A stretch of 64,000 bases of DNA, from assembly GCA_013306675.1 (NCBI GenBank), contig JABLUY010000005.1, positions 255,934-319,933 on the forward strand, read 5' to 3'. The DNA is from Thraustochytrium sp. TN22. Lineage: Eukaryota; Sar; Bigyra; Thraustochytrida; Thraustochytriidae. The notes beneath the pieces are model-generated. The model did no database searches and was not told the origin of the DNA. It worked only from the letters and a program-made list of their open reading frames with translations. Made by a program: the position numbers and the translations under genes. Shown in pieces: positions 18,801-26,969 of this stretch; positions within the stretch are counted from its first letter, which is position 1; each line of letters starts with the position of its first letter.

Positions 18801-21418
18801 ACGGCACATCGGATGGTGAGGTCGCCTCGGACGGGACGAGCGAAGACAACTGCGAGGACAGGGGCGCTGCACCTGTTGATACGGTCACGGCGGCTGTTGA
18901 GCACGAAGGGCCTGAGCCGTCAGGGACGACGGCTGGCACTCTCGAGGCGACGAACGGTGCGACCACCGCTGGCTGTGAGGATGAAGACAACGTTAAACCC
19001 GAGGAAGGCGACGCCCGGCTGGAGAGTGCGGGCGCCAGCCCGCAAAATTTCGCCACTTTTGCGGCCGCCGCCGCAGATGATGGAGAGGATAGCGCTGCAC
19101 GCGTGGGTCCTGACCACGACAATGATGTACAAGAAGTGGAGCGCAACGCTGAGGTTGCCATGGTGGAGGAGAAGGACAAGACTGAGGACAAGATCGAAAC
19201 CAACGGTGAGGACGGGAGTGCTGCTTCGGGTGGCTGGACCGAGGATGGTGACGATGTCGAGGTCAAGAAGGCAGCGGTGGCTGGCGCGGCGGGCGCACAG
19301 ACGAGTGCTCTCGACGTCTCGCAGACCGGATGGGACGATGACGAGGACCTAGGCCTAGAGGACATGGAGTTGGCGAATGATCAGGGAGAGATCGCGACTG
19401 CGGAACCTGAGACTCCCGACCGTGGCGCTGGCAAGGACGTGAGGGCTCTCCATGTGGACGCCCGCCCAGAAACTGCGACAGGCTGGTCCGGAGACGAGGA
19501 TCTCGAGGTCGAGGAGGCTGACGCCAGCTCCAAGGGCGCAGCTGTGGCCGCAACAAATGCCGCGGCGGGCCCTGCTGCGGACACAAACGTCAGCACGGCC
19601 CTGCCAGAGATGGCCGGTGTCGATCTAGATGGCAAGGATGTCGCTGCAAGCAGCGAAGGCACAGCCAGCGCTGCTGAGAGTGCGGCGAACGCCTCGGGAT
19701 GGGCCGAGGACGGCCTCGATCTGCGTCGTGGAGACGTTGCCGCGACGGGCGAAGTCGTCGCCGAGGACGCTGGGCATACCCTCGAGGCCACAGCAGACGC
19801 AGACGATGGCTCGCGCAATGCTTCGCAGCCGGGTGCGCAAGTCGTGGAGGAAGAAGCACAGGGCTCCCCAGAGGCGCCCGAAAGTGGTGGCGCTATCGCT
19901 GGCGCTGGCGCTGGCGCTGGCGCTAGCGCTGGCGCTGGCGCTGGCGCTGGCGCTGGCGCTGGCGCTGGATGGTCTGACGAGGATATTGAGGACGAGCTAA
20001 GCCTGGGCGACAGCGGCAACGGCGAGCTCGTGGCGGCCGCGGAGGGGGGCACGGGCGCCGAGCAAGCCGCGGCACCTGACGGCTGGGGTGATGACGGACT
20101 CTCTGACGAGGACGTGCCTGGCGGCGTAGTCATGGAAGCTGGCAGCCGCGGCACGGAGCGCGCCGAGGCGGACCCGGAGGTGCGGCCGAGCGAGCAGATG
20201 GAGGGCGACCAGCCCGTTGAGACGCCCCCTGCGGACCCAGTGAGCCTCGCCGGAGGGTTCGTGACGGACCCGGACGGCGCGCTGTCTCTGGCGGACATGA
20301 CGGACGCGAGTGGCAGCACGATGGGGCGGCTGGCCCGCGCCATGGACCGGCTCGAGCTTGCCGGCTCGGTCGGATCGGACGAGGAGGACCTGCACAGCGA
20401 GCCATCCGAGGAGTTGGCGGGCGAGGACACTGCGGGCGACGGCCTTGACCGCACGCTGGACGGCCGCGGTGGCGCTGAGGGGGCCGACGCAGCGGAGGTC
20501 ACTGCCGAGCACAGGGTGCCCGCGGGCGATGAAGACGAGCACCTTTTGGACGCTCTGCACGCGCAGGACGAGGCCGCGGAGCAAGGAGGCCAGGGCTGGG
20601 TGGACGAGCCGCTGTGGCGCGACCTGGCCGTGGATCCGGTCGCGGATGCCGAAAGAGAAGAAGAAGAAGAAGAAGAACAACAAGCGCCGGAGCACGGCGG
20701 CCACGGCGATGTGGGCGCCGCGGCGCAAGCCGCGGGTGCGAACGACGCGTGGGAGGCGGGCCCAGACGCGACGGACACCGGGGCATGGGCGCAATCTGCA
20801 GGGGCAGATGATGGCTGGGAGACCCAGGCCGCGAGCGACGTCGCAGCGCTGCGAGCTGCGTGGCCTGGTGGCGGCACGACGCCGGGCGAGGCACCTGCGT
20901 CGGGCGACGCGGTCCGGTCCCGCACCTTGTCGGGCCACGCGTCGCACGTGAGTGCGGGCGAGGGCTCGTCCAGTGTGTGGGCAGGCGGCTCGCCTACTTC
21001 GCAGGAGGGCGCCGGCGGTGAGACGAGCGGCGAGGTGGCGGCTGCGATCGCGCGCGACGCGGCTGGGATTCAGGGTGGTATGCTCGGCGGCGCTGGCGAG
21101 ACCTCTGCGGGCGAGTCGGGCGACGCCTGGGGTTTGCAGGAGGAACTGGATCTCGATTTCGATGGCGAGGACGACTCTGCCGACGATCGCGGCGGCCTCG
21201 CCCCGGGTTCTCCCGGCCCGGGCGCTCTCGCCGAGGACTTCGCGCAGCTGGGCTTGGGCCTGGAAGTGGGTGCGGCCGCCGAATTGGAGGCGGCCCGCCA
21301 GAGCGCGGGTGATCATGCGAGCGGCGAGCAGGGCGCCGGCACCGATGCCAGCGCCGAGCAGGGAGGCGCCACGGCTGCCCCTGCGACCGGCTGGGAGGAG
21401 GATGATCTTGACCTTTAG
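9860..21418 (+). CDS. NBAS: NBAS/Sec39-family ER tether subunit with giant acidic tryptophan-repeat tail
   Basis: NBAS (yeast Sec39) is a scaffold of the NRZ/Dsl1 complex, which captures COPI vesicles at the ER. The frame encodes about 3,850 residues. Residues 1-420 are the WD40-like NBAS N-terminal domain, starting with a helix like SLWQQIWRLVA. Alpha-solenoid with Sec39 character follows, including YLSKAHFAEAEVLATTF near 455, FPETVSPLAYDDILP, LERIVRWYQDRMIEID near 675-690 and CCYTCPV near 885. Solenoid continues to about 2,315, matching the whole human protein (2,371). The remaining ~1,535 residues are an acidic low-complexity tail with about 20 GW-acidic-LxL motifs, ending GWEEDDLDL. The start is unresolved: position 9860 is GTG, the frame is open back to 9689 with no ATG, and the first in-frame ATG lies inside the WD40 region. 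An upstream exon, a non-AUG start or an indel is likely. Confidence 0.9.
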   Translation: MSAEAFAEAESELRAERISLWQQIWRLVAGDDAPEEHREEPLRWRVAAAPNGVCAVAKRGAQAVGVCFAAASGHARAHDVPLPQLRSVDLCAWSDDGDLLACACRADAAVVVLRVDAAAQTVTPEGQVVELGPDDGAVASLHFRAAHELLVVSSTACILRVTVDGQHGVRPWPPAYFAGGKADTAAPRLSRTLGSAGAVQCAALWRHRPDHDLFWAKGGDVLTLACDMDLYLIGLLDHEPYFERIRSLPVRAPGQPAPEAAFGFLTPAGRSRLARKDRVTRLVLSPRGNYLASLSRDGQLLVRYAGLQFNREEPTDLGNALVARSAPEDRIFDLAWWGNDHLLVARRPDSKAPLSRASLALVPLEDPLPPTSALVDAVPTALGRPLSLVEHPAALATTAFALSCDKQWMAADDAQRPARAAAIVRRGRVLLRHYRLAALVARSPTELYDHYLSKAHFAEAEVLATTFALDRDLLAKARWEHASSRSPDQVEDLLGAVNDLDWVLECCATQLPATEAGARALLEHGLRRAQEAAGRLTDAQSALVTDIQALAFRLDVFMEMHADSDFDAVDFSIFRTRDLGTQAREAAEEGDVKAVSTLVRSFPHALGGDLLAVLTCFPETVSPLAYDDILPAWAPQPTSDDPVFQVLGPEGAPVPLSADVGPDAAKGAAPGPSLERIVRWYQDRMIEIDSVSGMLDLAVELGRCALVRLEDCADAAAGGAVANLRRLVAVAQDLDRLVYQVGMRDSMTLKAWLAMDDYERLCVAMDGTQASNVVRVMCARVLPWYRDLEPPELIAWLGHVRRYLRARALGLEDPRAMPVGAMDEDARLEMEMDLDAAREGIALCAEVIHQSRPLAVADGGVQRRDRLIPLPTALIETALACCYTCPVTDATRDFDKIFDSLPARQREVEDKVPALAALQDRVELLDTHLDVNAQLARFNAAVPLHVYLTCCQAHDAQQADKLLASHPISPENDRVLEALIGNGAAGGDDADSEGNEPWLEPTDDARSEAPEMGDLPRTDSGKADAASSAEEAVDADDHPLERDTADQGVALVYSLLQRATEAEDQSREHWDRAMATVWSLRRALPYLSRRFLARQSLLALLRVGQFDAAHELILNLDEAANGTSILSREEMEDLVILVSQEFFNSSADLGSREMAKAREVLKTLPFAASQRVHTEANLVQILDILCNELNAPMVPLQVRMFITSDAPEEIVDRLLESDATLYKSDAKLLRLVSLMGLNAPHQSAAIRLRVLRAALAQGDVDMACRLADSMADKARVLLDGDAADTDPVRRTAAASARASLELARAGADLIEAKRAQQFATRALQLAPDGEVAGEALAALADLDRAEPQSTAPASWDAVFAMDGIRAFRRERHRDPAAWAIAELAHEPALGALALAELASSDSNAMERIATAFSSLQGAMTTPEASAKQTQVVHGALRAIALCLEVEAGDPVRTLRAPIASLVRAIEEVATPGASPVASFGLRLCDEYRALSDSDSLLRLVPGANVSLFKSDAAYRKRALMDAARALGRALEPVDSEAWLGLVELAESSGARASDGVSASVWDLHAARMTGLLLSGAPAKVLETRLRKDAGVAQVLADGASAAKALNQLWKGMQGDAYEALGLVESQLARALGPDAGEATMERLRARQGFLRRLEKMAAKPDAKRFLRTPLDTDGSLDREAALEEAMLVMDKKQAKRMAQFARKNIECEPPLRGSEVVLRYCSGLLGLSKEPPAFSIENGARVLTDVAPSAALAGRQTYRSTCADLVSILVPGDAAVLARRCATRAARLDLFDLDLREEIVEDCTRSMERTKKAPEDAEKIAASLAASEAFLRAVRYFYETLDLARPASVQLLNRLECCDLVAEKVDAAVCDALLGGACSPEVLVRGCVHMDAPPLETFARLASQALHRTGDIGDHVSALVSSTAFLLDFAPGSDYLEYETGEAMLEALRRFAEEASDERIRIDLLRHLSLAGLDQAGDQELMRNLSALQAVQEIWADRASGVGLERIRDAASRCELLRELGVPAAEASRLRVARLLLEWDGLTIDVIPLEDATHGLEMHATALAPALVREYLSQQPLQEDESLAASVSAYAPAWELLLAEGLAAGDRALARALRYVPGHAALLSEEAEERLLGQTSDSQALLFGLLSCYAGVRALARARTLSRESAPVGLDDEEVLAVLATCSLLPLQGVLVKELSHRASALAAKPAVVASQVFTWSPTYVALALSLRGDHVQAGLIGMTASGASGVLIRGTAWYASLRHTIMQASLAQSRAPGWGLAAELASAAQARFSADCCAVREDDLSGLIRAMLGKNDLQADATVEQWDDAWGEEESPVDRTKPANTGSPGDDAPVQEDGWSDGDLEEDDAGADAVLADLSAAGEPEGAALAPGWQDEDLSDTPDEEEVAQKDTGWSGEGDDLEFAEDQPRPADHAVAGKMTEEEQGGAVTTGWAEDDDELELDGDEVGSPALVSGWADGDDDIAIEGDADVVAAADEDEDASRAAGVSMGAVASGWTEGEDEEDVDVDVDEAGRAASGPRDVAGNAGVESGEHELRAFVGADVGAEASVGAAASGWAESDDDLAIEGDTDVVAAEDEDVDQARRAASGLSEDAGNTGVEDDGEHKPRAVAGVGADVGADADADADADVSAGADAGMDMDAGVDADRSGWKESDDHLSMEGDVDVLSAENEDADEASRAVSDQAEAGGNAGFGGGEHELRAVVDDGTEANATETREIDVPVSGWAANEDELELGDEAAIELADNNADAPLGTAEDREVGVCIPGRPANDGGLDPEATGADVHVSDGTGTSAADTAEETGRGVAASGWSVDDEELELEEALDDAHVGVVEEDVLADVMLDESSNKAEWSDAKQNVMPGAGSGAAAVEHGWAQDDEELELEEALDDAHIGVVEEDLAADIALDKDANQDRTSDAAASPGWAQDDEELELDEAMGAAPVGAVEEGVAQDGSRHEDDNKVDGGEVVDDQDGTSDGEVASDGTSEDNCEDRGAAPVDTVTAAVEHEGPEPSGTTAGTLEATNGATTAGCEDEDNVKPEEGDARLESAGASPQNFATFAAAAADDGEDSAARVGPDHDNDVQEVERNAEVAMVEEKDKTEDKIETNGEDGSAASGGWTEDGDDVEVKKAAVAGAAGAQTSALDVSQTGWDDDEDLGLEDMELANDQGEIATAEPETPDRGAGKDVRALHVDARPETATGWSGDEDLEVEEADASSKGAAVAATNAAAGPAADTNVSTALPEMAGVDLDGKDVAASSEGTASAAESAANASGWAEDGLDLRRGDVAATGEVVAEDAGHTLEATADADDGSRNASQPGAQVVEEEAQGSPEAPESGGAIAGAGAGAGASAGAGAGAGAGAGAGWSDEDIEDELSLGDSGNGELVAAAEGGTGAEQAAAPDGWGDDGLSDEDVPGGVVMEAGSRGTERAEADPEVRPSEQMEGDQPVETPPADPVSLAGGFVTDPDGALSLADMTDASGSTMGRLARAMDRLELAGSVGSDEEDLHSEPSEELAGEDTAGDGLDRTLDGRGGAEGADAAEVTAEHRVPAGDEDEHLLDALHAQDEAAEQGGQGWVDEPLWRDLAVDPVADAEREEEEEEEQQAPEHGGHGDVGAAAQAAGANDAWEAGPDATDTGAWAQSAGADDGWETQAASDVAALRAAWPGGGTTPGEAPASGDAVRSRTLSGHASHVSAGEGSSSVWAGGSPTSQEGAGGETSGEVAAAIARDAAGIQGGMLGGAGETSAGESGDAWGLQEELDLDFDGEDDSADDRGGLAPGSPGPGALAEDFAQLGLGLEVGAAAELEAARQSAGDHASGEQGAGTDASAEQGGATAAPATGWEEDDLDL
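16850..21415 (+). repeat. Degenerate GW-acidic repeat region encoding the NBAS-like tail
   Basis: The tail carries roughly 20 copies of a short motif: Gly-Trp, one to three small or acidic residues, an Asp/Glu run, then Leu-x-Leu. Examples are GWAEDDDELEL, GWAQDDEELEL and GWSGDEDLEVEE. Between about 17260 and 18060 the motif sits in three to four longer units of about 90-110 codons, sharing IEGD..DVV, SRAA and GEHELRA blocks, so there was tandem duplication of larger segments. DNA-level identity is partial, suggesting old duplications. Confidence 0.85.
19897..19968 (+). repeat. (GCTGGC)n hexanucleotide array coding for Ala-Gly
   Basis: About eleven near-perfect GCTGGC units, one mutated to GCTAGC, encode an Ala-Gly repeat in the tail of the NBAS-like protein, immediately before another GW-acidic motif. 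Length polymorphism would be expected. Confidence 0.9.
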
Positions 21419-22759
21419 TTTGCCAAGATGCGAAGGGGAAGGTGTGGTGGCCTCTTTTCCCTGCCGCACAGCCTGAGCAGGCAGGCATGTAATGCGAAAG
21501 TCTTTTAGCATAACGCTTCCGTGAAGATCTTGATTCGTGCCTCCCTCCAGAACCAGTCGCTGTGGCTCCGCATGTCCGCCGCCACTCGCGCAGCATCGCG
21601 CAGCATCGCGCCGCCTCGTACCTTGTGCCGTCAATGGGACGCCGATCACAGCTCAAGGTCCCGAAACCGTAAAATTTGGAAGAAGGAGCAAAGGGCGGGG
21701 GGGAGGCCCATTGTTTGCGGTAGTGGGGCTGCTGGCGTGCAGTCGAGCGGCTGTGTTCGCTCGCCAAGACCGCCGCGCCGCGTTCGAGCAGGGCTTTCGC
21801 GCTTCGTTAAGGACCGGAGGCGGGCAGCGCGCGGCGCAGCGTCTGAGTCCGAGTCCGAGTCCGTGCCACGCCTCTTCACGGTGGTACACACGTTCCGAGC
21901 TCGGGCACCCTTCGCATCGCTTTCTTCTTCCCTTCTTCCCATTCTTCCACGTGGCTCCCCAGGAGCCCGCCGAGCCCGCCGAGAGCGCTCCCCCATCCAG
22001 CCGATGTTATGTTATGTTTGCGCCTTGCTCGCACCGGCAGCTAGCTAGCCCTCCGTTGGGCTAGCGGCCAGCGCGCGGCGTGCAGTGGCGTGCAGACCCA
22101 AACGCAGCGCCGCTCGTGCAGCGCCAGCCAGCCTGCCGAAGCGACCGCGCGTGGCGTCCTGCCAGACTCGCGCGGCGCGTGATTGCTCGCCTCCGCCTGC
22201 ACGCTCGCACGCTCGCACGCACGCTGCCTCTTCTCCATCAGCCAGCCAGCCAGCCAGCCAGCCATCACCAGCCAGCAGCCATCACCGCGCCTGTTGCCTT
22301 CTGCCTTGCGGCGCTCGCCTCTCTCCCTCCCTCGCTCCCTCCGGCTCCCCCTCGCTCCTCTCCAGCTCCAGCGCCTCGGCCTCGGCCTAGTCGTCCTGCG
22401 ACGCAGCCGCGCGGCCGCCGGCTCAGCGCGCGCGCGCCGCTCCGCCGCTCCGCTCACGCGCCGGCCGGCCGCCGCGCGGCGCGTGCGGCTTCCGGCTCTG
22501 GAGTCTGGCCGCGCCCTCCGCGCCTCGGGCCGGGCCGCCCGCGCTCGCTCGCTCGCTCGACCGCGGCGGCGCGGCGTGAGCCTGCAGTAGCCGGAGCCGA
22601 GCTGGAGCTGGAGCCTGAGCGGGAGCTGGAGCTGGAGCTCGGGCGGCGCGCGGCCTTTTTCGAAATTCGAAAAGCAAACCCCCTTCGCCAGGCAGCGGCT
22701 CCGCGCGGCGCGCGCGGGCGGGCGGCGCGGCGGGCGCGGCGCGCGGACGAGCGAGGCGC

Positions 22760-22791
<32 letters not shown>

Positions 22792-22819
22792 GAGGGCCGG
22801 GCGGGCGGCGCTGGCGACC
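21419..22819. other. 1.4-kb intergenic region with simple repeats
   Basis: No gene is supported. It holds AGTCCG repeats near 21845, a CCAGCCAG array near 22240-22265, GCTGGA-type repeats near 22610-22640 and a GGCA array near 22761-22790, 30 bp before the next start. It should include the promoter of the four-TM membrane protein gene. Confidence 0.5.
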
Positions 22820-23986
22820 ATGCTGGTGAGCTCGCAGATGGCGGCGCAGGGCGAGGCCGGCAGCAGGACGCTGCCGTGGGACCAGGTGGCGCTGTCGCCG
22901 CCGCCGCAGAGCAGCAGGCCCAAGGCGGCGCCCTCGCGCGAGACGGAGCCGGAGCGGCGGCTGGCGCGGCACGCCAGCAGGATGATGGAGGTGGAGTGGC
23001 CGGAGTTCGCGAGCTGGCGCCAGTGCGTGTGGGTGGTGTTCTGCTTCGTGACGCTGCCGGTGCTGGCGCTGCTGTGCCTGGCCATGGTGTACTACCTGGA
23101 TCTGCCGGCGCGGCACGACCCGGACTATGTGCTCCGGTGCACGATGGACACGGAGAACACCAAGGAATACCTCTGCGGCAGCTTCGTGGTGCTGGCCTTT
23201 CTCGGGTCCGTGGGCTTCCTCTCGTTCTTCGCGCCAATCCTGGCAGTCCTGCTGCAGACGGTGTATCACGAGCGGCTCTCGCAGACCGTAGCGGGCCAGC
23301 TGTTGCTGGTGACCATGGTCATTTTCGCGGCGGCAAGCTTCTCAGTGGGCGTCACGCTCATCGTCAAGAGCGACGAGAGCTGGGCGTTCTGGACATACAC
23401 GTATCTGGCCATCATCCTTGGCGGCATCCTCGGCCTTTTGGTCATCGCCATCGGCAGCTTCTATCTGGGCTCCGTGCTCGTGTTGCACTTCTTCACGTCC
23501 TTTATGGGCTACTCGGAGGACGAGATCCGCCGCGACTTCATGTACGGCGGCGGCGGCGCGAAGCGCGGACTCCACTCTCTTGACGACAGCGACGAGGACA
23601 GCATCAAGGACCTGGAGCGCGGACGCTCGCGCTCACGCTCGCATTCTCACTCGCGTTCTCATTCGCACTCGCTGCCGCCGGGCTTTGAGCCGGAGAAGGC
23701 CATCACCGACCGGCCCGCAGCTCACTCCGCGGGCTCCGCCTCGGAAAGCGCTGACAAGGCCGCAGACCTGGAGGCGCTGCGGCGCCAGCTCAAACGCGAG
23801 AAGCACAAGCTCGGGCTCGAGCGGCACCGCCTGGAGCAGCTCGACGAGAACCTCAAGAAGCGCGAGAAGGAGCTGCGAGCGCGCGAGGACGATCTCGAGC
23901 TCTTCGAGACGCAGCTTCAGAAGCGCGAGGCGGACCTCGAGCTGGCCGAGCAGGAGTTTGCCAAGCAGTTGGAGAAGGCGGCCTGA
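22820..23986 (+). CDS. Four-TM membrane protein with His/Ser repeat and C-terminal coiled coil
   Basis: 388 residues from the ATG at 22820; an alternative ATG lies seven codons in. After a basic N-terminus there are four hydrophobic helices, near residues 70-95 (VWVVFCFVTLPVLALLCLAM), 115-140, 155-180 and 195-225. A cytosolic region follows with an Arg/Ser-His/Ser alternating run (SRSHSHSRSHSHS, about 272-284). The last 75 residues are a charged coiled coil (EALRRQLKREKHKLGLERHR onward). The luminal loop between TM1 and TM2 has two cysteines that could pair. I do not recognise the family; it has the general form of a tetraspan scaffold. It is intronless and lies outside the LRR duplication. 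Confidence 0.75.
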   Translation: MLVSSQMAAQGEAGSRTLPWDQVALSPPPQSSRPKAAPSRETEPERRLARHASRMMEVEWPEFASWRQCVWVVFCFVTLPVLALLCLAMVYYLDLPARHDPDYVLRCTMDTENTKEYLCGSFVVLAFLGSVGFLSFFAPILAVLLQTVYHERLSQTVAGQLLLVTMVIFAAASFSVGVTLIVKSDESWAFWTYTYLAIILGGILGLLVIAIGSFYLGSVLVLHFFTSFMGYSEDEIRRDFMYGGGGAKRGLHSLDDSDEDSIKDLERGRSRSRSHSHSRSHSHSLPPGFEPEKAITDRPAAHSAGSASESADKAADLEALRRQLKREKHKLGLERHRLEQLDENLKKREKELRAREDDLELFETQLQKREADLELAEQEFAKQLEKAA

Positions 23987-25487
23987 GCGAGGCCCCAAAG
24001 CATGCGACGGTGCGAAGAGTGAGTGTGACATAATTTGCTGAGCGAAGAGAGCTGGACGGCCTGCAAGTTCTTGATGATTCGACGGAAGCCATCTCCTCCC
24101 TTCTGTGGCGCACGCGCAAGAGCGCTGCCATGCAGTCCTGCGAGAAGCCTCGACGAACCGAGCGCGCGTCTACTGATTGTCAGAGAAGGGAAAAAGTGCG
24201 ATGGTCCTCATTTTATGAACTGCTTGAGCATGAGCTGTCGTCAGACGCATGGAGGGCGACGGCTGCGTTGGCCACGACAAATGGGCGTTGACGGGTGCTT
24301 CTAAGTTAGATATCGCTTATCGGGCATCGTCCCACTGCACGCCGCCGCCTGCAAACGCTCAAGTCCGGACTGGCCTCGCAGCACAAGGTAGCCATTTGAT
24401 GACCAAGAGCAAGCGAGCTCCTGCTGTGCCCGTCGCAGCGCACGGGCAAGCCCAGGCCCCAGCGCCCTGATTTCGCTCGAGACGGCACGCGCGCGGCGGG
24501 CCGTGACGCGGCTGAACCGGCCGACTATGGCGACCAGCTCTTTGCGCGTGGTGCCGCCGCAGCACTTGCACAACCCGCTGTCGGCGCGTGTCGCGATCAA
24601 GACTCTGACTCACACTTGAGTCAGGCCCAGGGTCCAAGCCCGCACTTTCCGGTTGTCCGGTGCCGTGTGAACGCTGGCCTACACCTGGCCAGATCTTGAA
24701 CGCTTCGTCGCTTTTGCCAAGCCGCCGGTAATCCTGAAGGCCGCCAAACTAAGCTACAGGACCATGACGTGACGGCTTGCACACAAGCAACTTTTCGCGG
24801 CCCTTGGGCAGCCTGTCCCACACCACGCAGCCGTGCACTCACACACCCCCACGCATCCGAGAGTACCATTGCAGTATCAAGGGTACCATGGGTTACCGTA
24901 CGGTCCAGCCGCTGCGATCGAAGCGCGCAGGAGTTACTAGGTCTAACAGTAAGTACTAGCGCGCGGTCGCTCTGCGACTTTGGAAGACAGGACCACCCGC
25001 CCCACTGCCTCCAGGCCCGGCTGACAGTGTGCGAGCGAAAACCTTGCTGGAGGCGGCAGCCGCCTCTGGCCAGGCCAGCAGCCACCCCCGCGTGAGTCCG
25101 CTAGTGTGCACGCCCCTGTTTGCCCGGTTCGTGGCCGCGATGACGTGGCGATCCCTCGGTCTCATTACTCTACCTTGCTAACAAGAGCACCGAATTTGTG
25201 CTTCGGACCTGTGCATTGGTGACAAACGGATTACGTCTCCTAACAACCAACGGTGAGCTCTGAATGTTGGGGCCCTCGTAAAGTCTCACAGTGCTTGCGT
25301 CCGAGCACGACAGACGACGCCCGTCCCTTCTGGGCGCCGTGCACCGCATAATAGTAGGACCCTGCAGGCTGCGCTTGCCAGGCGCTCCGCGCCGAGCAAA
25401 GTCGCAACTCAGCCAAGCTCCGCGTCGTTGGCAAGCTCGAGCCCGGGAGGGGATTCTGGTCTGCGCGTTGAAGCTCGCGCTTTCGGC
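23987..25487. other. Intergenic region upstream of LRR gene A
   Basis: No gene is supported. The first 300 bp are 3' flank of the membrane protein gene. From about 24310 the sequence is the outer part of the inverted-duplication arm, and closely matches the complement of the region upstream of LRR gene B. This similarity in presumed promoter DNA suggests A and B may share expression control. Confidence 0.6.
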
Positions 25488-26969
25488 ATGATGCGCACAA
25501 TTGTCATCATTGTCTGCCTTCTCGTCGCACTCATCCCATTCGCGGAGGCCACGTGCGACTGCCAGGTTGTCGGTGCCTCGACGGTTTGTGACGGTTATTG
25601 CGACACATTCCCCGAATATCTCCCCGCCTATAGCTCGGTTACCACGCTGTACGTGGCTGAGCTAAGAATTACAACGAGGGATTTCTTGAAAGGATGGATT
25701 GTTGACTGACTATCTACCTCGCGCTCCAGCCTTTTTGATGTGTACTATGATTCTGAGTGGTATGATTCTTTTGGGCTCCTTGAGTCTGTGCCAGCGTCCA
25801 TCTCAGCATGGACTGGACTGGAGGAACTTCGCATCTTTGGCCACCCCGCGATCTCTTCCCTGCCAGACGAGATCTCCGCTCTTACACGGCTGAGGTACTT
25901 GTGAGTAAGGCTTCGACAAGTACACAGCATGGAACACGCATGACTGGTGAGAGTCGTTAGTAGCCTGCCTGAAGTGGAACTCGTTCGTTGACTCTGTGAG
26001 CTCTCTATGCGACACCACAGGGACATTCCAGATAACAGTCTCACCTCTCTCCCGGACGGTATTCTCGCTTTGACCAATCTCGCTTACCTGTGAGTTACGT
26101 TACGGACTTCTGACGATTGTGCAATATCGAGTCCTGAGGGCGAAACCGGAGCGCAAACGTGGTGGCCGGACAGCTTCAAGCATTGGACGCTTTCCCGCGG
26201 CTGTAATGTGAACTAACGCCGCCACAGAAACGTAGACGATAACGATCTCACAGCACTTCCGAGTGATTTCGGCAATCTAGCGAGCTTGACGTTCCTTAAC
26301 GTGAACGGCGATCTTCTCACATCGTTGCCGATGTCTCTCACGCAACTCACGAGCCTCAATACACTTTATACTTATGGTCTTGACCTACAAGGCCCTCAAC
26401 CCAACATGGCTTTCGTCACGAACCAATACCCGGTGCGCGACTGGGCCAGTTATACGCAATATCCCACCGTTTCACCCACGGCTGAGCCCACGACCGAGCC
26501 CACGGTCGAGCCCACGGCCGAGCCCACGGCCGAGCCCACGGCCGAGCCCACGGCCGAGCCCACGGCCGAGCCCACGGCCGAGCCCACGGCAGAGCCCACG
26601 GCCGAGCCCACGAGAGAACCCTCTGCCAGCCCGACTGCCCTTCCTACCGAAGAGCCCACCTCCTACCCCACCAGCCTGCCGACGGCAGATCCAACTGCCT
26701 ACACCACCAGCCTGCCCACTGCGAATCCTACAGCATTTCCTTCTGCCGGCGATGCAAGCGCCTCGCCCACGGCAACTCCTTCAAGCACCGACGACAACGA
26801 AGACTCTCTCTCGTCCAGCAACGCGGAGGCTCTCGCACCCAGCGAGACGGCTGGTGTTGTGATGGGCACGCTGGTCGCCCTGGCCGGCCTCGGAGCTGCG
26901 GGTGTTTCCGTGCAGCGATACCGTCTTCGAGTCGGGCAGCTTCAGCAGCAGCGAGCTCTGGCCGTCTAA
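25488..26969 (+). CDS. LRR surface protein A: signal peptide, LRRs, Pro/Thr stalk, TM (4 exons)
   Basis: Exons: 25488-25648, 25730-25900, 26021-26089, 26228-26969, giving 380 codons with no internal stop. All three introns are phase 2 and split the Leu codon that closes a repeat; donors are GTACGT, GTGAGT and GTGAGT. Exon 1 encodes a signal peptide (MMRTIVIIVCLLVALIPFAEA) and a CDC...C...CDTFPEY cap. Exon 2 gives a leader plus one LRR, and exon 3 exactly one 23-residue LRR (DIPDNSLTSLPDGILALTNLAYL). Exon 4 holds the last LRRs, a GPQPNMAFV...RDWASY linker, a PTAE/PTxxP stalk of about 100 residues, a TM helix (VVMGTLVALAGLGAAGV) and a short basic tail. It is probably a cell-surface receptor or adhesin. 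Gene B is its inverted paralogue. Confidence 0.85.
26475..26612 (+). repeat. 12-bp tandem repeat encoding PTAE stalk of gene A
   Basis: About eleven copies of CCCACGGCCGAG, encoding Pro-Thr-Ala-Glu, with edge copies degenerate. Such Pro/Thr stalks are often O-glycosylated spacers between a ligand-binding head and a membrane anchor. Confidence 0.9.

Noticed and set aside
19381-20925. Minus-strand 514-residue Ser/Ala/Pro frame inside the NBAS tail
   Set aside because: Antisense of acidic Ala/Gly/Asp repeats; a mucin-like look is a by-product of complementary codons.
24301-24637. Small frames duplicated in both inverted arms (24301-24637 and 44793-45320)
   Set aside because: Their similarity is explained by the segmental duplication; frames differ between arms and carry no start context or domain.
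26450-26659. Antisense Gly-Ser-Ala-Val repeat frame over the PT stalk
   Set aside because: It is the reverse reading of the 12-bp PTAE repeat, open only because the unit length is a multiple of three.
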